From positions 17,991,019 through 18,055,018 of the forward strand of contig NC_058504.1 in the NCBI RefSeq assembly GCF_020382885.2: DNA of 64,000 bases, given 5' to 3'. The notes under the pieces were generated by a model, which worked only from the letters and a program-made list of their open reading frames with translations, was not told the origin of the DNA and did not search any database. How positions within the stretch are numbered: position 1 is the first letter of the stretch; each line of letters begins with the position of its first letter. Positions 1 through 13,010 of the stretch are shown one piece after another. Source of the DNA: Scatophagus argus. Its lineage: Eukaryota > Chordata > Actinopteri > Scatophagidae. A program made the position numbers and the translations under genes.

Positions 1-3000
1 TGAAAGCAATTTTGAGGCTCACCTATTACCTCTGTTTTGGTTCCTCCTGGTCATTAGCAGAGCTGTCAGGAAGATTGAATATTACACATTTAGAGGGGGG
101 TCCCTGACTCCAGGTGTCAGGAGAGGTTAGCTAGAGCAAACGCAATGACAGACCATCACATAAAGCCACGGCCTGTCCCCTGAATTGCACCTACATTTGT
201 GTTTCTTGTTGAAAAATGAGTTTGGTTAGTAATTTTGCTAGTTTGTGTATTTGTTGTCGGGGGGATGATGATTCCAGCTGACATAATTCTAGGCTCTGAC
301 TGGCTAAGCCAGTTGTGCGAGAGGTACAGGAGGAAGTTAAGCACGTCTTACCACCGTTTTTCTTCTATTTTTTTGTTTTACTGTCAAAGATTAATCACTG
401 TTTCAGGAGATGCGCTGGAGAGGCTGTGGAATATCAATAAAGGACCCAATTATGAATTTGAGGTGCGGCCATTGTCTGTGAAAGCCTTCCTCTTTGCAGG
501 ATTAATTATGAGGCTGCCTTTTACCTGCTGATTTTATTAAACCTTTTCATGTCTCAACTTCCATCTATTCTTTGGGCATTAATATGCAGATCAAAAAAGA
601 GACAGATTTTCTCTGGCAAACAGCGAGGTCATGCTTCAAATTAGCATATTACTAATCTACATAAAATTGCTCCAAAGACATAGTCTTGTTAGAGCTGCAG
701 TTCTGGGTGCAGTTGCATGTCAACTCAGCTGTGACAAGGTTGAGTGGGCTTGTTATCCTACATGTATCACTATTAACTTTACAATAGTACATTCCATGGT
801 ATGCGCTTGCATATATTTCATTCACACAGTGCTGCATTCATGGTCTGTGATTTACAGCTTCACTCAACTGTTTCAGTATTAAAGAGTGAAATTGTAAGAC
901 AGCAAGATATGTCTTTGCCAACATCTGAAGGCTTATTGAGAGACAATAGTAAAACAGGCAAGCCTAGACTAACGAATAATCTGCCTGAGTGTTGTTGATA
1001 TTTACAAGCTGAATGCAAATGTCATCATCTCAATAGATCATCTTTTTTCCCTTGTGCTTAGGGCTCGGGTCTGTTTTGTATTCTCTCAGCACTTTAAGGT
1101 AAAGCCAGAGAAAATTAAATCATGAAATCATTACTGGGAAAGGTCAGAACATAAATATTTCATAATCTGATATTTTCTGTGTAAGATTGAGTTTATGCAT
1201 GGCGACGTTAAGGCTTTGAGAATACCGAAATATCAGGCTACTTTGTCTTTTTCTTAGCTAAGCAAGATCTCACAGTGGTGATGGTAAAATCACTGGCAAT
1301 TTTTTTGCTGACTTTCCACACTCAGAGAATTTGGATAATGCTGGATGAAAAATGGAACTGCTGCACTTCTAGTCTTTGCTCCAGCTGTCTTGCATAAGTT
1401 AATCCTTTTACCACTTCAGGCAGATCAATAAGGTTTTATACCTGCTGGTTCAACTAATAAAATGGTCGGGTGACCCCAAGTCTCCACAGCATGTCCTGGG
1501 GTGCTGAGGCCCACAAGTCTGTGCTCTCCAGCTCCCCACACCCTTCCCTTTCTTAATGATCAGGATTAGAAAGGCTGGGGCCTCTACTGTAGGAGGAAGC
1601 AGCTGCTTCCATGCTCATTATAACCTCACAACTCCATAGAGTGGTAACAGCTGGAACACACGTTTCAGAGGGAGAGAGCTGGGATACTTCGAAGATCTCA
1701 TGTGGCAATAAGCATTCCACATTGAGCAGCGAGCTGCAGCGCCGCGGCATCGCATGACAAGCAGATGACAAGGAGAACAGAAGTGAACTGACTGATGCAT
1801 TAACTGAATCATTTGTTTAGGTGTTTTGTAATTTGATGTTATCAACTGATTGGGAGTTCTGCTCAAGATTTCCATTATTTTCGTGTTCTCTCATATTCAC
1901 CTTGTGTAGATGAAGAGATGGATCTGTGGTGAAATAACAACAGTGTCACTTAATGGAGCACTTTAATCAAGGGCTGTGGTGGAGTTAAATGGCAACTGCT
2001 ATCTGTGCCAGACTATATCTGCTGCTGCTGATAATAAGAAGACAAGGTGGGCTAATGAAAGGGATGGTGGAGTACACTGATAAGGCTACCTGAGCCACAG
2101 TCCAGGCTAAAATATTACTTTAATGACTTGATGATCCTTTACAGTTATAATTGGACTGGTGTTGATAAAACAGTTACAGTGCAGTGTTACTAGAAATGCT
2201 AAACATAAAATCTCTTGGCTGTAACCTCACTGAAACACAGACATACTGTAAATACAACCGCAGAGAGAGACAGAGACAGAGAGACAGACATCAACCCAAA
2301 ATGGAGACACTTAAAATATTAAGAAATTGAATGGTCGGGGCTGCCACATTCGACACCCTCCTAAATACCTGCAGAAATTGGGTTTCCACCCATTCAAGCA
2401 CTCTGAGAGCGTTCATTTTCTTTCTCCCTGCCAGCAGCATCACAGCCCCCCTGCTGTGAGAATGTGAAATATCCTTGCTGGCTGGTAAGGCCATGGCTAG
2501 GGCTGAGGCGAGACAGACTCTGTAATTTACTTTTTTACTTTTTGCTTTGCCTTCTACGGTTAGCCACTAATTGTTTGTAAGGTTCCTCATTCAGGTGTGG
2601 AATTATACTGACCGTGTGGCGTGTTGAAATTCCACTGCTTTGCTCCCTGTGGTCACATTTACAGTATCCAGCTCCTCAGATCTGAGAATTTAAAGTTTAG
2701 CCTTCTGCATGAGGTAATGAAGAGCCGTACACATTCAGTTCCTCCTCCACCGTGATGAGCCAGTGGCACCTTTGGGCCTATTATCGCAGCACTGCCATGA
2801 CAGGCACAGACGCTTCACAACCACACACCCTGAACTTTCATTACTGAACACCTCTGAGGAGGTGCTGTAATCATAACAAGGACTTTTATGATCCTACATC
2901 TATCCTATCATGCCTGGGATAGAACTCCAATAATAGAGACAGATGGAGAGGACAGGGAGAAAGAAGAGAAGTAAAGAAGAAGAAGTAAAACAAAAGAAAC

Positions 3001-4128
3001 TCAAGCACAATAAGAGAGGATAATGAAAAATAAGCCAGAGAATAAGAAAGAAGGGAAAAGAAAGGAGTTTGCATGATAAAGTAAGGCATGACAAAAGATC
3101 CACAGCAGGCCTAGAGCAACTCCATAGCAGGCTTCCTTTCTGTTGTAATTTCACCATTGAATGTAATGGCACCATGCAGGTATGCATAGATCCTGTATCA
3201 CAAACACCCCCATGATGACTAATGAAGTTGACACAGGGTTTTTCAGCTATTCATGACTTGAGGTCTGAATTATTTGCTGGGGTGATGTAAGCAAGCAAAA
3301 TGTGTTTCCAGTGATCAAGCACTGAGGGGGGGAAAAAAGCTGTCCCCCTCTGTGGGAATCTTCTGACTAGTGGTGCCTTTGATTTCAGAAACACTGTCTC
3401 TGTTTCCTACATTAGCCCGAGTTTACAGCAACTCCTTGGGGTGGATGCTCCGTGCAGCTGTGGGCATGTGAGAGAGCGATGAAGAGACAGAGGAACAGAA
3501 AAGGAAGAGGCTAAGCTAAAGCTCATTATACTCCTTGCTTACAGGCATTGTGTGGATATTCTATTAGCCGTATCTAAAGTGTAATTGTACCATTGGGGGG
3601 TTGGGGGGCAGTGTTGTCGGGGTGCCAAGCTTTCTCTCAGCGACTAGCGAAGTGTGGTAATCTCACACACCATCTCATTACAGTTTAAACCCCCAGCAGC
3701 TGCTCGCATTAGACTTTTATTACACGCTGCCGCTCACAGCTGTGTTGGCATAGCCCTGGACAGGATGGTGAGAGACGGGAACAAAGACAGACAGACACAG
3801 GGATTCCAGCACAACATTTGGCTCCTATCAAAAAAGTGGAAATATTGAAGCAGAGGGTTGTAATGACCCTAACAGCCTCTCAGTGTGATAACTCCACGCC
3901 CCCCCTCCCCTCTACTGCAGACCCTAAACCAAGGCCAAGGACAGTCGCACAGATGGACCAAGTCAAACCCAGTCAGATCGGAATTCAATCAAAACTGCCA
4001 GACCAGTGTTCACGCAAAAGCTTCACACTGGGACAGCTTTCATAAGCATTTGTCTCGTTCTGAAACCGGCATGGGGCAGGGGTACTCTGTTATCTCAACA
4101 GTCACATATGTTTTAAGCTACTATAAAA

Positions 4129-4151
4129 GTGTGTGTGTGTGTGTGTGTGTG
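4129..4151. repeat. (GT)n microsatellite
   Basis: An uninterrupted GT run of about 23 bases, directly visible. Confidence 0.95.
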
Positions 4152-7100
4152 GAAGCAATAAGCTCAACAACCTAAATAACAGTTCAACATATACAGTATA
4201 TTCCAGGATGTTACAGGTACCGAGTAAACCTTGGCCCAAGACGATAATGGCAAGAACAGAATGTCAGATTGATTTTTTTTATGTTTGTGCTTTGTTCAAT
4301 CATATTATCTGTAGATTTGTTTCTGCAGCACAAAGCTCTACATGTTTTCATCTATGGCTTCAGACATGCATCAGAGAACAAGTTAAATTAAAATTTAAAT
4401 ACATATAGTCTTAAAATGGCAGAGTTAGCATTATATAATATCCATTATCAGGTAGTTTTGGATTGTTAAACTGAAAAAAGAAAAGAGGAAGCTTCCACTA
4501 GGATGCTAAAACACCAAAATCCACAGAAAAAATACCCCAAACGTCTACTAAGTATTCTCGCAGCTACAGCCATGCTTTTAAGGATGAGGATTTTACTGTA
4601 AGTAGAGGGTGTACCACGGGTATGCCAGTACTGATGATAAGCATGACACTTCAAAATGAAATACTGATATTGTTTTAGGAACACACATATGATAATTTCT
4701 TGTAAATCATCCAGCGCAGGTGTTAGGCCCTGTAGATCATTTGTTTATCGGTTCATCTGGTTGTCTTTTCACTATTCAAGTGCACATTTTGTACATTTTT
4801 GCACGGTTACGGTTACAGACTCTCTCCACTTGACTTTCACTCCTATTTTGTGTGTAATTCATTTGCCACAACACACAATAAACAAAATTAAAGATGATAA
4901 AGATGAAAATATTGTTATTGTGAATTCTCCAGGCCATGACAATTGTGTTGTAAAAATCTCATATCATGACAGTCCTAATTGATTTATATTATTTATTTAA
5001 CAATGCAACAGAAATTAACAAATTGGTTTTTAACAAGACTAACTTAGTACAAAAGATAGAGGGAAAAAGTGAAATAAAACTGTCGGGCAAAACATTGATT
5101 AAAATTCCACAGTATTTTCTAAAATATAATTAACTTAATTGAAAAAAAACTCTAATTCATTGTGTTAATATATTTTATGTGAGGTGGCATGAAATGCTAA
5201 ACATCCTCGGGGGTTATCATATTATTTTGTGCTCCATGTGTATACACACAGCAGCAAGCACAGTTTGAGCTGACAGTCACAAGAAAAGCTGAACATCATA
5301 AAGGGCAATATTGTACAGGTGTTCAGATTATTGTGTCCGTTGCATATATTCATCTGTGTGTGCACTTCCTCTGTGTGTGCGGCTGCATGTCAGCCTGTGC
5401 AGACTCAGTGTGTGTCTCTGTGTGTCTCACCTTGACTTCAGTGTGAATGCGACGTACTCGCAGAGGACACTGGGACACAGAGCCCAGCTGGGGTGGGAGA
5501 TGAAGCACAGCTGGGGATAATTAAACCTAGCACTGTCTCCATGAAGGGGCTGGGCAGCCAGGCTGGTCTGGTGTCCCCCAGACAGAGCAACCTAGATCAC
5601 ATTCTCCAATCACTGTGTTCCCGGATCAGAGAAAAAGGCACAAATCTGACAACAACGCAGTAGTGGAAATGTGTCTGGATAAAAACCCAACAGTACAGCT
5701 TGACTTTGTTGTTATTTTCCTAAATGAACAATACTTTGTGATGCCACTCATTCCCTCTCATCTGTACATTGCAATAGTTGACAATACCAGATAATTGGCC
5801 AGGGCACTGACAACACAAGCGTTAACTGAAACAGACCTGGCCAGCTTTATCAGCTCTAAATTTGCCTTGGCTCAGTATGAAGCGTGGAAGCTGGCCATAT
5901 CACAGCCAGGGCTTGCCCGCATCAAGCTGGGGCTGGAGTTTGTCTAATTTGAGGAATGCTTTTTCCTGTTTCTCCTCCACGAGCCTGATTAATTTACAAT
6001 GGCACCGCTCTCTGTCTATGCCGGGCTAGTTCAGTATCATTGGAAATGAAAAGGTTTACTTTGGATGTTGTGTTAGAAAAGTGAAACCCTCTGCAGATCT
6101 CCCAAATATCTTTTTAAAAACCTATACAGCAAGCCAACTCAAACAGCTTTAGACTGAATGAATTGACCTGTCCTACATTTAAAAAGCCCGTAGTCGGTGT
6201 GATGATAAAACAGCACTTTCCAAGAACCATCACACTCCTTGCTGTTGCCAAAGCCGCCGAGGTGAATGACCGAGTGTGCAAAAATTGCAGTGTGATTAAT
6301 CAGGATAGGCTTGGGAGGAAGGTACTGCCGGTTGTGCCTGTGCTATCACCACTGTTTTCACTTCCCACTGTTTGTTAGAATAAGTTTGACTGCTGACTGG
6401 AAACATTTGATTACAAAGACATTGACTTGGCTCATTAATGATACTGTTAATGGCATCCTCCATCATTCTGGAATCAGTATGTTGTTGCACTAGCAGTCGA
6501 TACAGCAGGCATTTCACTGCCTTTATTAAGTTACACTTTACTGGTCTGTAAAATTTGACTGCAGACATTTTATTTGCCACTTCTTGATAGCTATGTTTGA
6601 AATATGGCCAGTGTGGAGCGTGGAGGGGCATCTATCTTGCTCTCCAACCTGAGCTTATCTTACATTTGCTGGGTTGTAAATAACGCGTTCCATTTCTCTT
6701 CGACCCCGTTTGACTACTTCATTGCAACCATCACCTGAGTGCAACTTTGGTGCTTTTGCCATGGAAAGAGTCAAAGCAAGGCCTGTGGATCAGATCAGAG
6801 CCTAGATGGTTAGACTGAGAATGTGCAATATACTTCATTACAGAAATCATTATAGTGTGTTCTTCAGGATTAAAGAGCCCAATGGAGAAACCAGTTGTAA
6901 GTGAACAGCTACAGGATTTTTGATTAAATCCCAAGGTGCAGACTCAGATGAAGTGAGCTTCATTGGCAGTGATTACCATTTACTGCCTGAGCTTTCACAC
7001 AAAATAGTATTTTAACAAAGCAAAGCTCCTTTTTCCTTAGCAGTCATTTTCCACGATAAGCACAGATCTCATAGGAAGCCGTCAGTAGCTCTGCTGGAAA

Positions 7101-8952
7101 ACAACACAACAAAGACACACAGACTAAAGCAGGCAGGCGCACGGACACATGTACACACCATGATCAGTGAAACATGAGTTGCAAAATAGACTCTGGATGC
7201 ATTATCAAGAGGATTAGGAACAAAACTGATAAAGCCTGTAAGCAGAGCAGCTCACAAACAATGTCATCCGTTTGTTCATTTGGCCTTCATATTTGCTCCA
7301 GTCTCTGTAACCAACAGCAAATGAGAATGACACTCATTGCACACCAGGTAACTATACAGATTAGCAAACATGCTCTCCTGCTTCAGCTGCTATCATAGCA
7401 CTGATAACGATGCTCCCTTGCACAAACAAGGTGCAAATCAAACATTTTAATTTCAGTGCATCTTCATGTCTGTGAAAGGATCATTAAACTGAGGCCTAAT
7501 AAATGCAGGTAACCATGATGGATGACTGAACAAACTTCATAGTCCTTTTCCTGCCTTGATGGAGATAAGTTGTTTCAGCAATGCTTCATGCATTGTGACG
7601 TCTCCTCAGGGTTCTTGCTGGGAGGGAACTCACTCCACCCCTTGAATCCATCAGGCTTTAGAAGGGGGCTCTATACAGCTTGTTAGAGTAACATGTATGA
7701 CCATGTAGGAGCCCTAATGAGCAGGGAGCTAGCCGGGAGAACCATGTCTGGACGACAGAGAACATAAATCTCCTGTCCGGCTCTGCGCCCTGGGGACTGC
7801 ATGAACACCAAAATCGTGTGAGTCTGTGTGAATCTACGGAAAATGCGTGCTTGTGTGTGTATGTGTGTGTGTGTGCATAGGATGTGCGTGCATGCAAACA
7901 CACACATAATGCAGATGATGATAGCAGTATTCTCCTGGGAGACTCATCTACCATAGCTGAAAGAAGCAGGTTGTTTGAATTATGATCTAACAATAGTGTT
8001 CCACTCCCACTCTATAAATGAATCCAACACAGGCATATCTATCATTACCACAGAACTTGCACTCAGTTTGCTTCTTTTTTATTTGGAACGGGTTTTGGAA
8101 ATCAATCCAGGCATACTCTGTTTTGCACAAACCACCTTGTAGGTTATAATATTTCTCTACGTTTTCACATTCCCTGTACATAAACTACAGCGTGTGGCAT
8201 TGATCAGATTCAGTACTTCTCTCTTCCTTCCTGCTTCCTGGTAGAACTCTGCTATGTTTATCTCCTGTTCCTCTGTGATATAGACCAGCATGTATACTGG
8301 CAAGCTTTTCCCTAAGACACACCACCACCCCCCCTTGCAGACCAACTGGCCGCAGTGTGAGTTGTGTAATGAAGGTATGAAACTCCATTAAAGTATTGAT
8401 TTGTGAGTGAAGTTTAACTTTTCTACTGTGAGAGAGCTTGTGTGCAGTTTAAAATAAAACTGCGTGTTCACGTCTGGGTGCATTAGAAAGAGAGAAAGAG
8501 AGAGACAGGGTTAGGGACTATCTGCATACATGTGTGCCACAGGAATTTGTACCAGAGTGTATGTGCGTGAGAGAAAGAGAGAGAGAGAGACAGCCTATGT
8601 GTGAGTTATACAGCCCAGGGGAGCTGCTATGGTCATATTTTAATAACTCAGAGTATGCCGGATTAAATATTGTGGGCTTGTAATATCACACCGTCAGGGC
8701 AAAGCCCTAACAGATTCTCTGTTAGCTAGTCCTTAACAGAAAAAAACACATATCAGGGGACTCGCCAAAACATTGTTTTCAGTTCTGCAGTACTTGTGAA
8801 AATGCAAGCTCCCACATGATTCCAGTTCAAAGGTATGCCTTCGCCGTTTTGTCTGCCTCAGCATGCAGCGCTCTCCATCCCAGCTACAATGAACAGAGCT
8901 CCAGGTTTAATAGGCCTTAAGTAGCGCACCCCCTCTTTGCTGCCTTTGAAGA

Positions 8953-8957
<5 letters not shown>

Positions 8958-9012
<55 letters not shown>
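8958..9012. repeat. Compound (TC)n-(AC)n microsatellite
   Basis: A CT run of about 33 bases passes directly into an AC run of about 22 bases. A second AC run follows at about 9,033-9,050 after a short AT-rich spacer. Confidence 0.95.
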
Positions 9013-9153
9013 GTATTTATTTATATATATATACATACACACACACACACTCACACACATTGCTGTGTGAGCAATAAAAAAAACTGTGGAACAGTGGCTA
9101 GTTCTCTCTCTGACACATCAAAAGGAGAGCTAAGGGGAGTAATGTGTGGAATG

Positions 9154-9199
<46 letters not shown>
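9154..9199. repeat. (TG)n microsatellite
   Basis: TG dinucleotide run of about 45 bases, only 150 bases from the compound TC/AC tract at 8,958. Confidence 0.95.
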
Positions 9200-9201
<2 letters not shown>

Positions 9202-12200
9202 ACCAAGGCTAGGATGCCATTCATGGTTGTAGTGTTGTGGTTTTAACTGCCTGAGGAGGCTTTAAGGCTGGCAGTTCTATACAGTAGTTTTAACACATGG
9301 CTCACTGCAATCTCAAGTGCCGCTTGCGTATTGAAAAAGATTGGCTTCATTACCTTTTAATTTTTTTTTTCACCTGAACAGTACAGAAAGCATAAAGACA
9401 GTCATGTGCTTGAGAGCACAGGAGCAATGTCACGTTGCTCACTCTAGAAAGCAATGAAGATCATAAAAACATTTATTCTGACGACAGGGTTTTTAGACAC
9501 GTCCCCGTTTTTGAGACACAGAAAGTGAAAGTAAAGTGGGTGCACACACAGCACGGGTGCATCGCTGTGGGTGTGCGCTTGCATGTGAGCACATATGCAT
9601 GTTCACGTGTCTGACTGTGAGCTATCATATAACTCAGGCACTGTTGGAGAAAGGGGGAGTTACAATTAGCCTGCCGCCGAAAGCGTAGCCTCATCCTATG
9701 AGGCATGTTTACGCTTCAGTCATGTGGTAATTACATATGTCGTCTTTTGTTTTCTAGTTCCCATAAAGTGGAGAACATAATGAGGGAAAAAGCAAATTAG
9801 AAAAAAAAGGATACTACATGGTGCTCTTTTTGTCTTCAAGCTCAGTTAAGCCTTGGAGAACATCCATGTGGTTTGTAACGGGAGGCGAGGAGGGAAACAG
9901 AGGACAGTAAACAAGGACTTCGCTTCTCCAGATGGGAAACTTCTGTTAAGCTATAATGAGAATGTATAATGATGCAAACAAGCTTGATGGAGTCAGACAC
10001 AGAAGCGCTTTCATTCAGGAATATGACAAAAAAAAACCAACAACAAAAGTACAACGTATTATTCTCTTTGATATCCATTTCAAGCTATAAGTGGAAGAGA
10101 AATGTCGTCATTAAATGTTTAAAGGAACATGTTTCACTTCTTCGTTTTTTTCTCTTTCTTTTTTTTCCAGCTATGCCCAATAGGGAGAGACGTTGAAAAG
10201 GCAAATACAAATGATAAGAAAACAAAGAATAGGAGTGACTGCTCCTAACGGGACTGTTTTCAGCAGCTGCATTAACAAGCCAGTTTGATTTCCGTCTCCT
10301 AAGTGAAGTTGTCAGCCCATGTGTCCAGAGTGCTATGTTTAGGATGTCTAAAAGAGTTGTGTTTTCTGGCACCGGCTGATAATAAATTCTAAAGGGGTGA
10401 CCTTATACATCTCTTTCCCTTGTGTTGCTCTACGGTCATTCTCAAAACAGACTGACAAATCCTCCTGAGCTGAGGTCAAGAATCCATCACCAGGGTTTTT
10501 TTTTTTTTTTGTTTTTAACAATAACACATATTTCCATACTGGCCCTGTGAGAAACATGCCTGAAGGGAACCAGCACTGCCTCTAGTTGTGGTCAACCTCC
10601 TCCCTAGAAACATGAAGTAACAACTTTCAATTGGATCTCTTATGTGTCAAACAGGGTTAAAATACTTGTACCTCTCTGAGTGTTCTTCTTTACATATGCA
10701 AATGTGAGAATACTGTATTGTCTGCTCTCATTTCCATAATGTGAATAATGAATTCGCCTTAGATTTGCTCAGTTGATTTTCAGCTTTGCTAAAAAACAAA
10801 ATCCATTTTTGGCACCAAAAGGAACAAAGTCGGGAGTGTTGGAAAAAATGCCAGATTACACACACAAGCACAAACACACATATTGTTGTAGGTACACGTA
10901 TATACACAAAAACACACACACATACACACACTTTTCATAGAGCAGTGTATTGTGAAAGAGTCCTATGATTGTGAATTACTTTACCATGACTGTTTTGATG
11001 AAAATGTATTGCCTTGTCCTTGGAAATGTGGAACAGCAGTCGATATGGTTCTACACACTCGGTAATACTCTCCACTGTAAAGGAAACAGAGTCAAGATGC
11101 TCTTCGACAGATGAAACAATAGAGGAGTGATGGGAGGGGGGGGGGTTCTTTTGCAGAGTCGGCATTATTGGATTTGGATTGTAACATGGTAGTATCAAGT
11201 TAGGCTGAGAGGGGCCTGTAAATATCACATTGGAATCACAATAGACATGGGCTGATTGTTATTGTACCACACATCCATTAATAATTCAATCATTTGACCC
11301 GTGACACGATTTCCCGTAAAACAATCTGATCCTCTGAGGGCAGATCGAGATATTTGAAATCTATGAGTGTGTGTGGCGTGGGTATGTGCGCGTCTGTTTT
11401 GACCTTCCCAGTACGACACAGAACCGATGCCCGAGGCTACAAGTATAATATTTAGAGGGAGGGAGAGAGACAAGATATCAGAAATTGTGCTGCAGCATTT
11501 CCCAAACTAAAGATGTAGCTCGCCCCAAGGGTGCGCCAATAAGGGCGCCACAGAAATGGATGGTCCTGCACAAACTGTGCACTTAAATTTGAGCAGCACT
11601 CTGACAGTACAAGCAGAAAATCAGAGTATCGTATGCAGAGTGCATTAAATATAAAAACACAGTGTGTGAGAGAGTGGAAAACAACACTCAGTAATATTAT
11701 AATACATCGTTTCAGGGATCACTGCTGACAGAGGGAACGTTGCTGTTCCAACTTAGGCCTTAGACGCACACACATGCAGGCTCAGAAGAGTGTAGACACG
11801 TGAAGGAACACACAGTTGCACGTGCACACACAAGCTACCAACACGCTCGCACGCACGGGAAGAAGCTGGGGTGCCATCTATCAGGCTGCAGACGGGAGCC
11901 TCAGAAGGGGGAAATCTGTCCTGTGATGGCTGTAAATGAGGGATGTGGCGGCGCTGTCACATTGTGTTTGGCCGGCACACAGGAGCTACAAGGGGATGCG
12001 AGGGGCGGAGGGCATGGACACTGTGTACAGATATAATGAACTTGGGAGATGGCTGGAGCATGGGCAGACACTGTGATTCTGTCACAGCTAGTGTTGCTCT
12101 ACTGCTGGCACAAAAAAAGGGGGGGGTAAATTGAGTGCAGAGAAGAAAAGAGTGAGGAAGAGGCACAGGCAATGATCAAGACGGAAAAACTGAAGGAGCA

Positions 12201-12956
12201 TGTGAGACAGAGAAAAGCTGGGAATGCATAAGTAGCCCAGCAGAAAAACACAGCACTAATCGCTGCTGGATACACCAGGCAATACCAGCATTATACCTGA
12301 AGAATATTTACTCTAATTAGAGCCAGCTAATGTGTCTCCAGGTATAAAGGCTGTCAGCAGTTTCCTGAGAATAATTAGAGGCGCAGAGCATGCATTGTCC
12401 AGGAGAGCGGCGCAGAGCTCCCTTTGTACATCATTAACAGTTCACTGAGAACAAAAGCAGAGTTAATAGAATGTAATGTGGTCTCTTCACCCATTCGTTT
12501 GTTCAAATGGTCATTAGCGTAATGCTGAATAATTCCTTCCTTCTGTGCTTCAACCCAAAACTCCATGACTCCTCCCATCTCCCATGTGCCCCTCTTTCTT
12601 TCTAAAGTCCGGCCTGCATTTCCCTCTATTTTCCCTTATGACGCAGAATTTTCTCTGTAGCCTCTGTCCTCCACAACGAGATGGTAAACACAATTTCATG
12701 GCGCGTTACAATCATCAGTCTTCGTAAAACACACAAAAAACTCTATAAAAGAATTAATTCCGCTTTGGAGAGACAGATCCAAATGTATAGATTTACAGTT
12801 CCACACTCGAGTTCCTCACCATGCTTTAATGCTTCATAAACACTTGGTGTTTTTTGGTCTCTGTTCCAATAAAAACAGAGAGCGCGGGGGTGTAATATCT
12901 GGAGCTGGGGGAAATTAAAGCTGAAGTTCCTCTCCTCCTCAGTGTACTCCCAGCTC

Positions 12957-12958
12957 TT

Positions 12959-12994
<36 letters not shown>

Positions 12995-13010
12995 GCACAC
13001 ACACACACAC
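12957..13010. repeat. Compound (TC)n-(CA)n microsatellite
   Basis: A TC run followed by a CA run with one interrupting G. On the minus strand it creates a spurious low-complexity open frame. Confidence 0.95.

Noticed and set aside
7658-7993. Minus-strand open frame of 111 codons
   Set aside because: Contains a His/Thr-rich stretch from a GT microsatellite; no domain, no matching splice partners.
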